Part shown: positions 24,872-36,968 of the stretch, one piece after another | How positions within the stretch are numbered: position 1 is the stretch's first letter | Layout: the number at the start of each line of letters is the position of its first letter | From: Paralichthys olivaceus | Lineage: Eukaryota > Chordata > Actinopteri > Pleuronectiformes > Paralichthyidae | Direction: 5' to 3' | Assembly: GCF_024713975.1 (NCBI RefSeq) | Contig: NC_091096.1 | Location: forward strand, 15,658,458 to 15,722,457 | DNA: 64,000 nt | The notes under the pieces: model-generated | The model's database searches: none | What the model was told of the DNA's origin: nothing | The model's input: the letters and a program-made list of their open reading frames with translations, nothing else | Position numbers and translations under genes: made by a program

Positions 24872-27768
24872 TTACGTCCATGTATGATTTTCAGCAGGCA
24901 GAGCAGAGGGAGAGAAGTCGCTCTCACTCAGGCCCCCAGAGGCCCCAGCTGGGTACGTCTCCACAGCCTCTGCACGCACAGAGGAAAAGGGGCTGATGAC
25001 CAGTGGAAACACCACCTCTGGATCAGTAGCAAAGCTGATGTCCAAATACACCTAGCGGATAGAGACATACATAAGGAGTTGAATCCTTCTACAGTGGAAA
25101 CAAAACTGCTATTATGATTGAGCTGATTGGCACATTAACATAATCACTGTCTGTTATAATGGTGACCATGTTCATACGTACATAAAACTTTTATTCTAAT
25201 ATTTCTAATGATTGTTAAAGATAGTAATTTGTGTGTAACAACCATCTAACCACCATTATTTTCAAACAAGAACAATTAATTGATTTCGAAACATGGATTT
25301 ATTTCTCATGATTACATACCTTGAGGTAACATTCAACTGAGATAAGCTCACAGTTAGTGACAGTGTGGAAGGCATCATCAGGAATCTTCAACTGGCAGGA
25401 GACCGTTTGCTGTGATTTCGGTGTGATTGTGTCCCCAACCATTTTGCACAGATGTTTGACACAGGTTTTAACGGAGATTCTGGTGCTGTACCTTGTTTTC
25501 TGCTGCAAAATGAATTTGGGCTTCATTTTTTTGGAGGTGGAGTTGTGGATGTTGACAACAACTGACACAGTGTCACCTATGAAGAAAATAAATAACATCT
25601 GAATATTTTAGTTTCACAACAATAATGTCACCACACATATGGTGAATAATAACAATTTCCATCTGACTTGCTGCAAATATTTGATATCAATGCTGATGTT
25701 ATATGACATCTTCATGAATTACACTGACATTTGGTTGTAAGTGAGCTGGAGTGACTTTACCTGGAGAGTAAATCCTTCTGTCGACGGTCACAAACATTTT
25801 GACCTTTGTTTTAGAAAAAATCCCCATTTCTTTGTACACTGAACCGTTCTGTGGATATTAGAATAAAATTACAAACATTTATTTGTATCAACTTTTATGA
25901 CTCTGTGGTGGCATCAGATATCTTTGACCCACATAGCGAAACTGTTTTGGCCCAGATTTGGCCCACACTGTCATCTGGCCCACAATGATAACACTCTTAC
26001 TGCCAGATCAAGGTCACAAATAAACCATAGCAACACCACATGTCAACCAAAGAGGCCAAAGATGAGTATATAATATACATAACATTACTATATTTCCTCT
26101 TTATGTACTTTACTTCCTTATCATAGGTTATAATATCCACCATGACAAACTACATGAAACTTTGCTCAAACACATACTGTGAAAAAAAACTGTTCTCACA
26201 TTTACGAGGCAACTTTAATTGTTGCCTTTCCTTCAACCCCTCAAGTTGTCTCTTTACCAGTGTGAACTCTTATCTTAAAGCTTTTCCTTATCAGCAGCTA
26301 AACTTTAAAGAATGCCAAATAAACAAATAGTGTATCAAATGCATAACCTGTAGCCTATCAAGTGTCCCACTTACCAATTCTACCTGGTTAAGGTGTAGGA
26401 GCGACTTTGAAATAAACATGATCTTGCGTTGTACTTGTGAAGGCTGCCCCGAGGACCTGGACACCTTAGCCTTGAGCATGTAAACGATTTTTCCATGAGG
26501 TCCCTTGAACGATGATGGCATGTCCCTGTAAGAAAGAGCAAGACCACAAATGCAGCATTTTGTAAAAGTAGGTAATAACTATGTTTACATATACAGTTCA
26601 ATTATGATTATTTACCTCATTTTTTAATTTTAAATTATGTTTTCATGAATAACTAATAATACATTAATATTCCTGTTGACACGATACAGAGCACAGTCTC
26701 ATTGTGACGTCGAGCAGTTGCTGTATGTCGATGTTGCAAAACGCTGCACTTAAGACACATGTATGTCTACATAATCTGACTAATCTGACATACTCCACAT
26801 GTCTTCATTTGGTTATTGCTTATTCTGAGAATGACCTAATTCAGGTACAAATAATCAGAAAATGCTGTTTTGATGCTGTGTCTATAATCCAGATTATTCT
26901 CTTAATCAGGTTAATATCTGAACATTCTTGTCCATGAATAAACATATTCAATGACACTTTATTCATGCATAGATGCTGGACAGTCATACTCACATCAGTG
27001 GGAATGTAAGGCTGAATTTGAAGTGATTGACTCCTTGGGGAAGTACAGTGCCTACAAAAAGAAGAAGTCAGTAATCTGATGAACAGACAATGCAAAGTTG
27101 CTCAGGTACCAAAATTAAACATTTTTGCAGCGGCCTATAAGGATATAATACAATCTGTCAAATTGACCATGCTCGTAAAAACAACTATTTTGTACTAAGA
27201 ATGGGCAAAATCGATAATTATCACGATAAATTACTATCACTGAAGTTTGTAGTTTAAAGAAAATAACACACACTTGTTAGGCAGCAAAACATTTTACAAA
27301 TGTGTGGTAGAACATTAAAACCAATCATGTCTTATAACTCCCCACTGTGCATGCACAATGCATAGCTCATATAGGCCTACATGGAACTTATTGATTAAAC
27401 TTATACTGTACTGTCATTGTTTTATTGCCCAATTCTATTTTAGATGAATGTAAATCATGTCGAAATATAAAGATCTGTTAGCAAATTAAAGCGGCTTTAG
27501 TTTAATTTTATTTACCTTTGGCAGCTTCTTTGACCAGGTATTCTTTCACTTTGAAACATCTTCTGTGCGCTCTGTGAAATTGCCACCCGTTTGCGTTCAC
27601 CTCTAGCCAGCGGACGCTCGCGTCCCCTTTGGCTTTGACAAAGATGCTCTTGACCTTGGTGTCTTTAGTCAAAATCAAAGTCACTGTGCCTGTGATGGTG
27701 TCGCCCTCGGAGAAGCCCTCAGGGTTGAAAGCTTCATATGTCAGAGTGAAGTCCTTTATTGGAGACAT
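24872..27768 (-). CDS. Arrestin domain-containing protein (ARRDC3-like), short-tailed copy
   Basis: Alpha-arrestin: two beta-sandwich arrestin domains that bind membrane cargo and adapt it for sorting. Minus-strand exons are 27516-27768, 26994-27051, 26375-26525, 25761-25848, 25320-25576 and 24872-25051. All splice sites are GT-AG, phases join, and 987 bases give 328 residues. The arrestin-N domain starts at residue 1 (SEGDTITGTVTL, VRWLEV, then DMPSSFKGPHGKI). Arrestin-C runs from about 145 (KEMGIFSKTKV, RRIYSPGDTVSV) to VYLDISFATDPEV at 270. The tail after that is about 45 residues and contains no PPxY, the motif by which ARRDC1-4 bind NEDD4-family ligases. Its tandem twin 1.2 kb upstream keeps that motif. 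So this copy may act as a cargo binder without ligase recruitment; that is inference. Fish have many ARRDC3-like copies, so no symbol is given. Confidence 0.9.
25905..26040. repeat. 'GGCCCA' interspersed repeat in ARRDC intron 3
   Basis: The words 'tttggcccagatttggccca' and 'catctggcccacaatg' are characteristic of a teleost repeat built from variants of 'tctggcccaaatctggccca'. It lies in the intron between the 151-base exon 3 and the 88-base exon 4 of the short-tailed arrestin-domain gene. Confidence 0.5.
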
Positions 27769-28417
27769 TTGTCACAGTACGCAGCACCGGGTTATTACAT
27801 CCCACTTCAACACTCACAGGCTTTTTGTCTCTGTGGGCAGGTCACATCTGTCTCCGTCCCAACACTGATGTCATCAAAGAACTTCCTCTATTGCCTCATG
27901 TCAAGCAGTTAAAGCATCTAAAAAACCACAACAGGATATTCAGTTTACAAAATTAAAGGGGGTTGTTACCTGAACGTTAAGTTTAAGTGAACCATGATTT
28001 GTAAAAATATATTTGAACTATGTTAACTATTACTATTATGTTAACTACTAGGTTGTTTTACTGTTGGAAGTGAAATTCAAAATTACTTATAGGCTAAAGA
28101 ATAAAAAAAGAAATTGGATTTTCCATAGAAAGGCTAAATCTAACAGACTTATAAGATGTTATAGTTTATAAGATAAAAAGATACAAAAATATGAGATTAA
28201 AATGATCCTGGGGACATAAACAACAGTACTCCTCCTTTTGTCCTCCTCCCATTACTACAATTAAATGTAAACCAGACTGCCTCACAGAAATAATTAGGGT
28301 ATACCATCCATCCATCTTCCCTGAGATAAGATCAGAAGAATGAACTTAGTTGCAAAGATGTATTCTACTTTGTGAGTAAACAATGTGAGACATAGTGAAA
28401 TGTTTCCATAACAGGTG
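27769..28417. other. Short intergenic spacer between the two ARRDC genes
   Basis: It must contain the promoter of the short-tailed copy and the end of the long-tailed gene. I see no TATA box at a suitable distance and no CpG-rich stretch, unlike the twin's promoter. Nothing else is recognisable. Confidence 0.5.
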
Positions 28418-28423
28418 TTTATT
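28418..28423 (-). terminator. Poly-A signal of the long-tailed ARRDC gene
   Basis: TTTATT on the plus strand, AATAAA on the minus strand, 560 bases after the stop codon. It is a plausible end for the long-tailed gene's 3' UTR. Confidence 0.45.
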
Positions 28424-28982
28424 CATATAAGAGAAAACACTTTGTTAGTATAACAACAAATCAGGTTTGCAGACAAAGGTTGCTGTCTCGTAAAAAAAAC
28501 CCAACAGACTGATAACTTAAAAATATAGATTTGTTTGTTTTGACACATAAAAACATTGTGAATAGTGTATTTCAAGTTGCCTCGATGCAGAATAGTAAAG
28601 TAGAGAAAAGTATAAGGCTGAGAAGAATAATGATCAGTTCTAGGACACTTGAGTTGAACAAGGCACATTTAAAACACTGTGTACCCTGATGACTGAGGTT
28701 TGAGCAACAGTAGTATTAGTAGCTGGACAAAGCCAATTAGCAACCTGATAACTGACCAGACAAACGAAACAATCATTATTAACTATTTTTGTTTACATGC
28801 GAACAAGAAATAATGCACAAAGTACACTTTTCATTTGAAATGCTTTCATCTTCGACAACACTAACAAAGTGCAACGCTAATAACAAAGGTAGGAGTTATA
28901 GGTGATCTGATTTCACATGGTTAACTATTGGCATTTCACTTAATACTTCATCAACTGATGCAGATGTTAGGGATTCCTTTGA

Positions 28983-31900
28983 TTATTTTGCATCAGAATT
29001 TCCAGGAGCAGAAGACGGGAACAGGAGGGAATATGCTGGCGGAGGTTCATCCGATTGAGACAGGAAGTCTACATTCATCATCGGTGCAGAAGACAGAGAG
29101 TTGTGTGTGGGAGCTGATGGGGACATGTTAAAAGATGAAGAAGGGGATGGATTGATTGCTGGTGCAGATGGGGGTGGATGAAATGTTGGGGCTGAAGGCG
29201 GAGGGTGAAGCACAGGCGTCGATGATGAGGACGAAAAGGGAGATCCATAAGGGGCTTGTGGCTGAGGCACTGGGTTATTGTAGCCCCCACTCAGGTGTGG
29301 TGGCTGAGCAGGGTACGCATTTGATGGGAAAGCGTACATTGGTGGGTTATCGGAGTATGCAGGTTTTGGCACCGAATACCCTTCAGCTTCTGGGTATCCA
29401 TAACCACCTGAGTTTGGGGAAGCAGGATATGGACCAAAAGACGCTGCTGGGGGAGGGAAGTCACTGTTACTTGGGCCACCAGTTGCTCCAGCTAGATAGG
29501 GACTCGCAGTTACACCAGGCTGAAGACCAGGAGTGAAGTCAAGAGGAAGAATGGTCACTGGAATCAAGACCTCAGGATCGAAAGCAAAGCTGATATCCAG
29601 ATAGACCTGAGAAAAAAATATGGCTGCCTTATTAGTACATGCTGCATCACTTGAAACACCTGACAGTCAACAAAATTGATAATCTTAAAAAAATCCCTTT
29701 GAAACATCTCAGAAGTATCTACACTATAGCATTAAGATTCACAGTTAAACATGACATACCTTGAAAAAGTATTCCACTGTGATTATCTCACAGTTCTGGA
29801 TTGTCTGCATCTGACCAGGAGGAATCTTTATTGCACACTGGACCTCCTGCCTTGTTTGGGCTTTAACGCATTTGCCAACCACTTTGTGGATAACAAGGTT
29901 TTCAAGTTTGGTACTACCGCTGGCACGGTACACCACATTCTGGATAAAACTGAATTTGGGATTCATGTCAGAGGATGAGGAATTGTTGATCTGTGCGACA
30001 ATCATCGCTGTTTCACCTATGAGGTAAAAACATAACATTTGAAATTAGTTTTCATTTCATTTAATTCAGTTGACAGACACACAAATGTCATGTGATTTGT
30101 ATCATGCCCATGAGGCGCAACTTTCTCACATTAAATGTGAGAAGAGCTGAAAGGGTAAAGCCCACCCACTTATTACTCTTTGGATGTAATTTGAAAGTAT
30201 TATCTGACCCATGTCTGTGAATAACACTGTGATGTTCTTTCAAATGGGGTCTTGTTTACCATGTTCCTGAAAAAGAGTTCATATGAATGAAAATCTGATT
30301 TTGAACTTTTGATTCAACAAAAAAAACTTTAACACTTCCATGGCTGCCTCCATTTCTGAAAACGTTGATATTCCCAACCGTCTCTTCTTGTCATTATGGC
30401 TTTATATTACCAGCATTGAGTTACATACCTGCTAGCATTCTGAATTGTTATCTTCTGTGGCTTCTACACACCAACAGTAATGTAAATATTAGCGTCCATG
30501 TTGCTGTTGCCTCGCAGCTGTGTTCTCACGACCTAACAAAATGAACATCTAGGACACCACGTACACAACTTTCACATGGTAACGACTCTCTTTTTTAGTG
30601 ATTTTAACCATAATGTATGTCAGGAAACAAACCATAGGCTCTAAAATGTGATTTTCAACCAACTCTTTATTTATTGCTTAACTAAAAACCCCCATGGACC
30701 ACAGACCATGTTCATGGCAGACACATTAGCCTTCCAAGAGCACAGGTGATGTTGGCTATAAACAAGTGCTTCTCCTGCGATGACATGTCAAAATGTCAGT
30801 CATGAAACAGGACTGTACAGTACATACAAAGTGCAAAGATAACTCTTAATCTTTAATGTCATTATGTTATTAGTGCATGTTTTGTTAAGGTTGCTATTTT
30901 GGCAGTGACAACCATCAAATGAAAAATAAGCTCTGCAGTATGGAGCAGGAGGTGTCCTTCCAAGACCGGAACCTGCCATGTTTGATGAGGAATTTAATTA
31001 CCTGGAGCGTAAGCTGTTTTGTCAACACCGACGTCCATGTGTACTTGTCCTGATGAGAACAGCCCCATCTCTTTGTGCACTGAACCAACTTGAGGTGCCT
31101 GGAATGCAATTAACAGCATAAACAATGACTTTTGATCCACTTCCATTATTTAGACAATACGATGCATGATTTAAGTGTTGCAGTTATAGGACAGGAGAAG
31201 ATACCTTGGTCCACAGGGCCGCAAGTGAGTACCATTGCACAAGAGCAGTTAATTGAGAGCACTTTTCAATTACCTTCTACTAAAGAAATCATGTCTTCAT
31301 TGTTTTTTGTTGTAATGAAAAACTCCCTAAATTTCAGTGGTACAAATTCAAATTCTTACGGTTATTTTTCAGAGTACCATGTACAGCGTGTAAGATTTGG
31401 GTGAAAGGGATCTACTGGCAGAAATTGAATATAAATTAAACCTAGCAATGTTCTCACTAGTTTGTTGTTATTTTACCCTAAAATTGCCCCTTTATATTGA
31501 AATACTTTATATTTACATCAAGAGGGGGTCGTCTCCATGGACGCCGCCATGTTTTTAACAGTAATCCAGAATGGACAAACTAAACATCTTGAAGTCTACC
31601 ACAGGTTTTTTTTTTGTTTGGAAGGGAAGGGTAAGGTGGGGGGTAATCAGCTGCAACATGCAAATTTACGACAAAATTCTACACACTGAACCTTTAATGG
31701 AAGATGGGCCAAGAGAGAGCCCATCAACCTTTGGAGTGGATTTGATTAAGTGAGAATATCAGAGATGTGTACATCTGTGCTTTAATGTTTTACCCACCAT
31801 CAGAGAGTGAATGTTTGGAAAGGCTTTGGAGACAAAATTTATCTCCTTTTTTGTTGTACTGTCCATCCTCCAACTTCTGGACAGTGCAGCTTCCAGCTTG

Positions 31901-33951
31901 TAAATGATCTTTCCATGACTTCCTCTGAAGGATGAAGGCATACTTCTGTATCGATAACAAGCAGATAAATGACAAGTCAGTTTAGAGAATGCGCAGAGGC
32001 ATACTTTTTTATGTTAATTAAAATCAGTTACATAGTTGAAATATAGACATTGTGTCTGAGTCAATTGACTTACTGTACTTACTGTTCTGGTATTTTAAAG
32101 CTAAATTTATAGACATGGGTCCCTTTGGGAACATCCGTTTCTGAAAAAGAAAGGATGTTGGTATTAGTTCTGACAGTATTCTAATACTGGTGTAGACTAA
32201 CAAAGTACTTCTACGCATAGGTCAATATCCTCTGCACATCTGTTTCCCTGCCTGTTTGCACTGTTTTGCTTTATCACCTCAGGAAAATGTGCAGTAACTT
32301 ATAGATACATATTCCTCTACAGTTTACACTTGTCACTTCGATTTTGTGTATAGTTTGTATTTGACTTTTCTTATTAAGCTCTTTTTACTTTGTTTTATTT
32401 AAACAAAATTGTTGCTCTAATTGCACTGCTGATCCAACCTATTTACTATACTATAAAGCTATAGCCTACTATACTATACACCCTTATACATTATAAAGTA
32501 TATAAAACTAATCCTAAAGGGATCTCATGTGCAAGCTTTGAATGTGAGAATCAAATTGTTTTGGATAATGTGGTAAAGAAAAACCAAAACCCTCAGGTAG
32601 TTAACAGCTACATCTATGTCTATGTTTGAACATAAATGTCACAGTAATAATATTCTTTAATATATACTCTATATTACTGTAACCCAAGCCCTCTGTCGGC
32701 CTGTCGAACAGTCCTACCCACTGAAATGAAGTTATGAAACAGGGATGGGCCGTGTGTGTGTAAGATTTAGGTGACAGTGAACTACTGGCAGAAACCTAAT
32801 GTAGAATACCCTCATGATGTTTTCACTAGTTTGTATCATCTCAATTGTATGAATTGTAGTTTTCTACAAGGCCCTTTATATTTAAATACTTTATATTTAC
32901 ATCGAGGGGACCCTCTCTACAGAGGCCACCATGATTTTTTTTACATCAGTCCAGACTGGACAAACTAAACACCTTTTGAGTTTTTATGACAATGAAAGGC
33001 TGCCACAGGTTCTTTATCATGTTTGGAAGGAGAGGGTGAGGTGAGGGGTGTTCAGCTGCAACATGTAGATATCACAAAATTCTACACACTGAACCTTGAA
33101 AATTATTTATCTCTGTCGTATATTGGGGTTGCGATGATGTGAAGATGATGAAGGAATCTCCGATGACACCGTCTTAATTGTATAAAATGTTTATAACAAA
33201 AACGTTCAGCATCAATACAAGCAATGCAATCTGCATATGGAGAGATCCGGGGTCAATGTGCATCTCTCCTGCCTGGAGAGAGATTCGGGGCCAATGTGAA
33301 TCTCTTCTAAGGGGGCAACTTCAACTCCTCGTTTATAAAGGAGTGTTGTTTTTTCGTTAATTTAAAGAAAACACATCTGGTTTTCATCCAGCTCTTCTCA
33401 TTTGTCCGGTGACAGGGAGAGAAGGCACTAGCTCAAATTTAGTGTACCCCTTAGAACTGTGACCTAACGCCCTACCATACGTTCAGGCTTTCTCCAAATT
33501 CCTCAGGACCTGTGGACCTCGAACCCAAAGATACATTTCTTTTATGGGGAGGACTACACATAGCATTTCAGACACCACATCTCCTGACGACATCAGTAAG
33601 TTTTGAACATGTGAGTGAACTTGTTTGTGATATTGTGGTAAACAGAATAAACAGCCAGGGCCCTGATTATGTGACTAATAATAAGATCTAACCTTTGGAG
33701 TCCTGGGCTGCGATCAGGAACTGCTTGAGTTTGAAGTATCTCTTGGATGAGCTGTATGTCCGTGTTTTGTCGCCGGTCTTCTTGGACCAGCGGACCTCGG
33801 CGTCCCCCTTCAGTTTCACATAGAGGCTCTGGGCTGAAATGTCCTTCAGCAACACCAGAGTCAATTTGCCATTCACCGTGTCCCCCTCAGAGAAAGTCCC
33901 GCTCTCGTTCAGCGCGTCGTACGTCAGCAACAAGCACTGCACGGAAGGCAT
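28983..33951 (-). CDS. Arrestin domain-containing protein (ARRDC3-like), long proline-rich tail with PPxY
   Basis: Alpha-arrestin adaptor linking membrane proteins to ubiquitin ligases. Minus-strand exons are 33693-33951, 32083-32140, 31798-31945, 31002-31098, 29760-30016 and 28983-29606. Splice sites are GT-AG, phases join, and 1443 bases give 480 residues. Exons 2 (58 bases) and 5 (257 bases) have exactly the lengths of the neighbouring paralogue, so the two arose by tandem duplication. The arrestin-N domain starts FSEGDTVNGKLTL; arrestin-C ends at VYLDISFAFDPEV (residue 274). The last exon adds about 190 residues rich in Pro, Ser, Tyr and Gly, including a duplicated HPPPSAP unit, and closes with PPAY at 462-465, a canonical NEDD4 WW-domain ligand. 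The start codon lies in a CpG-rich stretch without a TATA box, suggesting broad expression. In ARRDC3 there are two PPxY motifs; here I see one. Confidence 0.92.
31384..31688. mobile_element. Nonautonomous DNA transposon (MITE), copy 1
   Basis: Its ends, 'cagcgtgtaagattt' and the inverse of 'aaattctacacactg', form imperfect terminal inverted repeats of about 15 bases. The body matches a second copy at 32.75-33.09 kb over most of its length ('ctactggcagaaa', 'tatttacatc', 'gcagctgcaacatg'-like words). It lies in intron 3 of the long-tailed ARRDC gene. Confidence 0.65.
32753..33091. mobile_element. Nonautonomous DNA transposon (MITE), copy 2
   Basis: Same family and orientation as the copy 1.4 kb away, with the shared ends 'gtgtgtaagattta' and 'aaattctacacactg'. 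It has an extra insertion ('gtttttatgacaatgaaagg') in the middle. It lies in intron 1 of the long-tailed ARRDC gene. Confidence 0.65.
33241..33310. repeat. Imperfect tandem duplication with internal dyads
   Basis: Two units of about 30 bases, 'agagatccggggtcaatgtg' plus 'catctct' and 'agagattcggggccaatgtg' plus 'aatctct'. Each unit begins agagat and ends atctct, so each is itself a dyad. It is intronic and probably part of a mobile element. Confidence 0.6.
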
Positions 33952-34150
33952 CGTGGTGGGTTGACCGCGGGTGAGACGGGACGGGGTGGGTTGAAAGGAT
34001 CAGAAACATGAGATGGACTCTGCAGCTGGTGTGAATCCGTTCACTCCACTGCTTGTTGTTGTTTCCTAACGGCAGCCATCAGTGAATCCGGTGGTGGTGG
34101 TGGTGGTGGTGGGACAGGACACGCCCTGGACGAGTCTCGATCACAGGCCT
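33700..34150. promoter_or_regulatory. CpG-rich promoter region of the long-tailed ARRDC gene
   Basis: CpG dinucleotides are dense around the first coding exon and its upstream flank, in contrast with the AT-rich surroundings. No TATA box is visible. A (GGT)n run at 34090-34111 lies within it. Confidence 0.5.
34090..34111. repeat. (GGT)n trinucleotide repeat
   Basis: About seven perfect GGT units in the upstream flank of the long-tailed ARRDC gene. Confidence 0.85.
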
Positions 34151-34439
34151 CTACTGCCATCCACTGTACTGGAGAAAACTGTGCCTGCACCAGCGGAGAC
34201 CACCGTGATCCCATGAACAAGGGAGACCCCGACCCTGTTTGCTTCTGATTGGCTGACCCTCACACTCTGCCCCAAACCACATAAGGTCTTTATTACCAAT
34301 GGAATCTAACAACAAAAATTTACAATACATAATATTATATTGATATTTTTCAATTATTGTTATTACTATATGTTATAATGAACATGACATCATCATACAC
34401 TGAAAGCAGTTCTGAAGAGTTACATCCAACTAATCTATA

Positions 34440-34860
34440 TCCCTCTATTTGTTAAGGTTTTGATAACGATTGTAAATTCTGCAAAGATCACCCCTGAATC
34501 TTTGTCTCACTTATTTTACCATTGTATCCATTCAAGTCCTTTTTGGATACGATTGAAGGATTATATCTTATATGCAAGCTAATATTTGTGAGAAATTTTG
34601 AATTTATAAATGTTTTTACATATTTTAAAGTTGGGGCTCACAACATTAACTTTATTGTAAACCTAATTATTCCATTTCACGTCCGTAAATGCACAATGGA
34701 TATCAATGCCCCCAATTCCACAGGATTTATATGTGAATTTAAAGAATAAATCAAGACTCTATAACTTAAAGACACTGAAAGGAACAAAACTGTCCAAATA
34801 TACAATTAACAAAAAAGAAATAAGATACTTTTCCTTGAATTAAAGTTTTTCGACAGTTAA
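34440..34860 (+). mobile_element. LINE remnant (end of ORF2)
   Basis: The plus strand, across frames, shows CKFC followed by SLSHLFYHC...FW, the C-terminal zinc-knuckle-like block that closes L1/Tx1-type LINE ORF2. It continues as NLIIPFHVRKC, like the usual 'NLIILLGKFHIHKC' ending. Stops and a frameshift interrupt it. Confidence 0.6.
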
Positions 34861-35258
34861 CAGTTTAACAGTAATTAAACTAATGGAAAGTCATACTGGG
34901 TAATAGTTTTTACACCCCCCTCTCCCCTCCCCACGAAAAAAAGTTTTGCTTTTATTTTGAAAGTTTGATGCCCACTGCGGAAGTCCTGCTAGAAACAAAA
35001 AAGCACAAAACAACAATTAGTAATTAAAGTCAACATTATGTTCTCTGTTCTCAGTGCAGGGTTGGGTTGATTCATACAATGTATACATTCATGTTCGGAC
35101 ATGTTCAAAACTATTGCATGAACTGAAATTCTCTTTATATAAAAAAGTTTTTAAAAAAACTGCAGGAGGAGACAGTGTCGGGTCAAAACGGGTCAAAGGT
35201 TAGAGGCCATTTTCTTCCCCCATGACGCAGGTGGAGAGAGAGCGCGTGTTTTTCTCAC

Positions 35259-35448
35259 CTGGACTTTGGTAAATCACATCAATCTGTTTTATATGAAGCA
35301 GTGACATCATGTGAGCTACCTGGTTGCAGATGCTATCAGCCACAGGTGATTTTTCCGGCTCAGTTAGTTTGGTAACCTCGTTGTAATAATTAGAGGATAG
35401 AAGAAACCAATGTTTGTTAGTGTTGTTAACAATGAACCCAGCCGCCAT
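35259..35448 (-). CDS. Probable first coding exon of an unidentified small gene
   Basis: The minus-strand frame starts MAAGFIVNNTNKHWFLLSS with ATG in the context 'gatATGGCGGCtggg', a YY1-type motif found at start codons of many housekeeping genes. It ends at a strong donor (CCAG|GTGAGAA) after 190 bases. If the donor is not used, the frame continues to a stop at 35200, giving 82 residues. If it is used, an acceptor (ctcctcctgcag) about 80 bases further on would add some 20 codons before a stop near 35090. A minus-strand AATAAA lies near 34950. I do not recognise the protein; no signal peptide or membrane segment is seen. It could also be the start of a larger gene or of a noncoding transcript. 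Confidence 0.45.
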
Positions 35449-35538
35449 ATCGGTGCTTTGAATATAAGTTAAACTGACACAAAAGGATCTGAATAGGTGA
35501 AGATTTCAAGTTCATAATTTAATAACAAGTCAATTAAC

Positions 35539-35539
<1 letters not shown>

Positions 35540-35593
<54 letters not shown>
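35540..35593. repeat. (GT)n microsatellite
   Basis: A perfect GT run of about 27 units, 90 bases upstream of the start codon of the candidate small gene. Confidence 0.95.
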
Positions 35594-35594
<1 letters not shown>

Positions 35595-35599
35595 ACAGA

Positions 35600-36960
35600 A
35601 AGGCGTCAACTGTGGCAGTTAGTTGTTAGTTAATGATATGAGGTGAGTTTTGTAGCCACGCAGTGTTTCTGTCTCTAATGTTCTGTTAGATGTGTTTATA
35701 CCCCCCCCATCCCCCCGCTGGTGGAACATTGTAGCTGGCGTCGTCACATAGTGAGAGAGACAGATGTTGGACTACACAGTTGTGCAGGTTAATAACTTTA
35801 TTCCAACTAGTCTGAGTGTGAATAAAAACTGTGACGCTTGTCTGCTACATTGTTAGTTGTGTTGCATTTGTTTGTGCTGCTTCAGAGCTCAGTAAATAAC
35901 TCCTGTTAGTGAATGTGAATGAGAATTAGCTTTGTCTCACATATTGTTGTTACTTCTTCTTATGCATTGCACCTGTCTGAATGGTAGTCTGTATATATTG
36001 CTCGTATGTATTGACTCTAACAAGTCATTTTATTTTAATTGTAGGTTGCCATTTTTTAAAACTGGCCTGGGACAACAATTCAAATTAGCCTCTTCCGCTA
36101 ACTCTATTAATGAGCATTGTCTCTGTCAAATAAACAAATAAATGAAAACATTTAAATAAAAGAGCATTTATACTCCTCTAATTTTACAATTGCCGCTTGT
36201 TAGTGTTTTATGTTTGAGCTTTAATACTATCTGATGTTTACTGTTCTTGTCTGGCTAATAAGGCTTCGCTAACTCTGAGACTGGACCCAGCATGGTTATA
36301 GGTTTTAACAGTGAAGCCTTCCAAAGCATTTAACCCACATAAATAACTTCAACATTTTCCAGAACTTACCACAGTGTAAATACAATTGACATCCCATATA
36401 ACTTTTTGAATTGCTGTGATAGTGTAGAAAGACATGTAGTAAATAATAGCCATGTGATTACTCCCCTGTTCAAGAGATATGTAATCATATTAGCATGACT
36501 GATTATTATAATGCATCTTACTGTATTTGAATATTGAAATGTTTACAGATGTGATACTTTATTCCTTTGTGTTTTATTTTTATACTTTGTGCACTGGTTA
36601 TCAAGTAAGATGTGAAGACTCTTAATAATCTCTGTTCTTCCCTTAGTGCAGAACTAAATGGCTTTCAGATGTTTATAATAATACTTATGAGTGTCCTGTT
36701 TATCAATGCTTTCCTCTCTTTGTCCATTTTGAGTAATGCTTTAATTTCTTAAGTGTGAGACGGATAGGAATAGCAATGAAGTCTGGGTAGCAGATTGATC
36801 CACACAGGCAAAATGATATGATGGTATTGCTTACATAGGAAGTTTTGCCCCTCATAATTTTCTTTTCTAAATACTAAATGTCATGGTGCAACATTTGAGA
36901 ACATGCTGAATAGATTTGTCTAATCAATTAGGATGTGAATTAACCGGATATAAATATTTA
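35600..36960. other. Intergenic region before the RCC1-repeat gene
   Basis: No coding frame is supported. It may hold the promoter of the plus-strand RCC1-repeat gene; the segment 35.64-35.93 kb is moderately GC-rich, but I see no defined element. Confidence 0.4.
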
Positions 36961-36968
36961 TCTTACAG

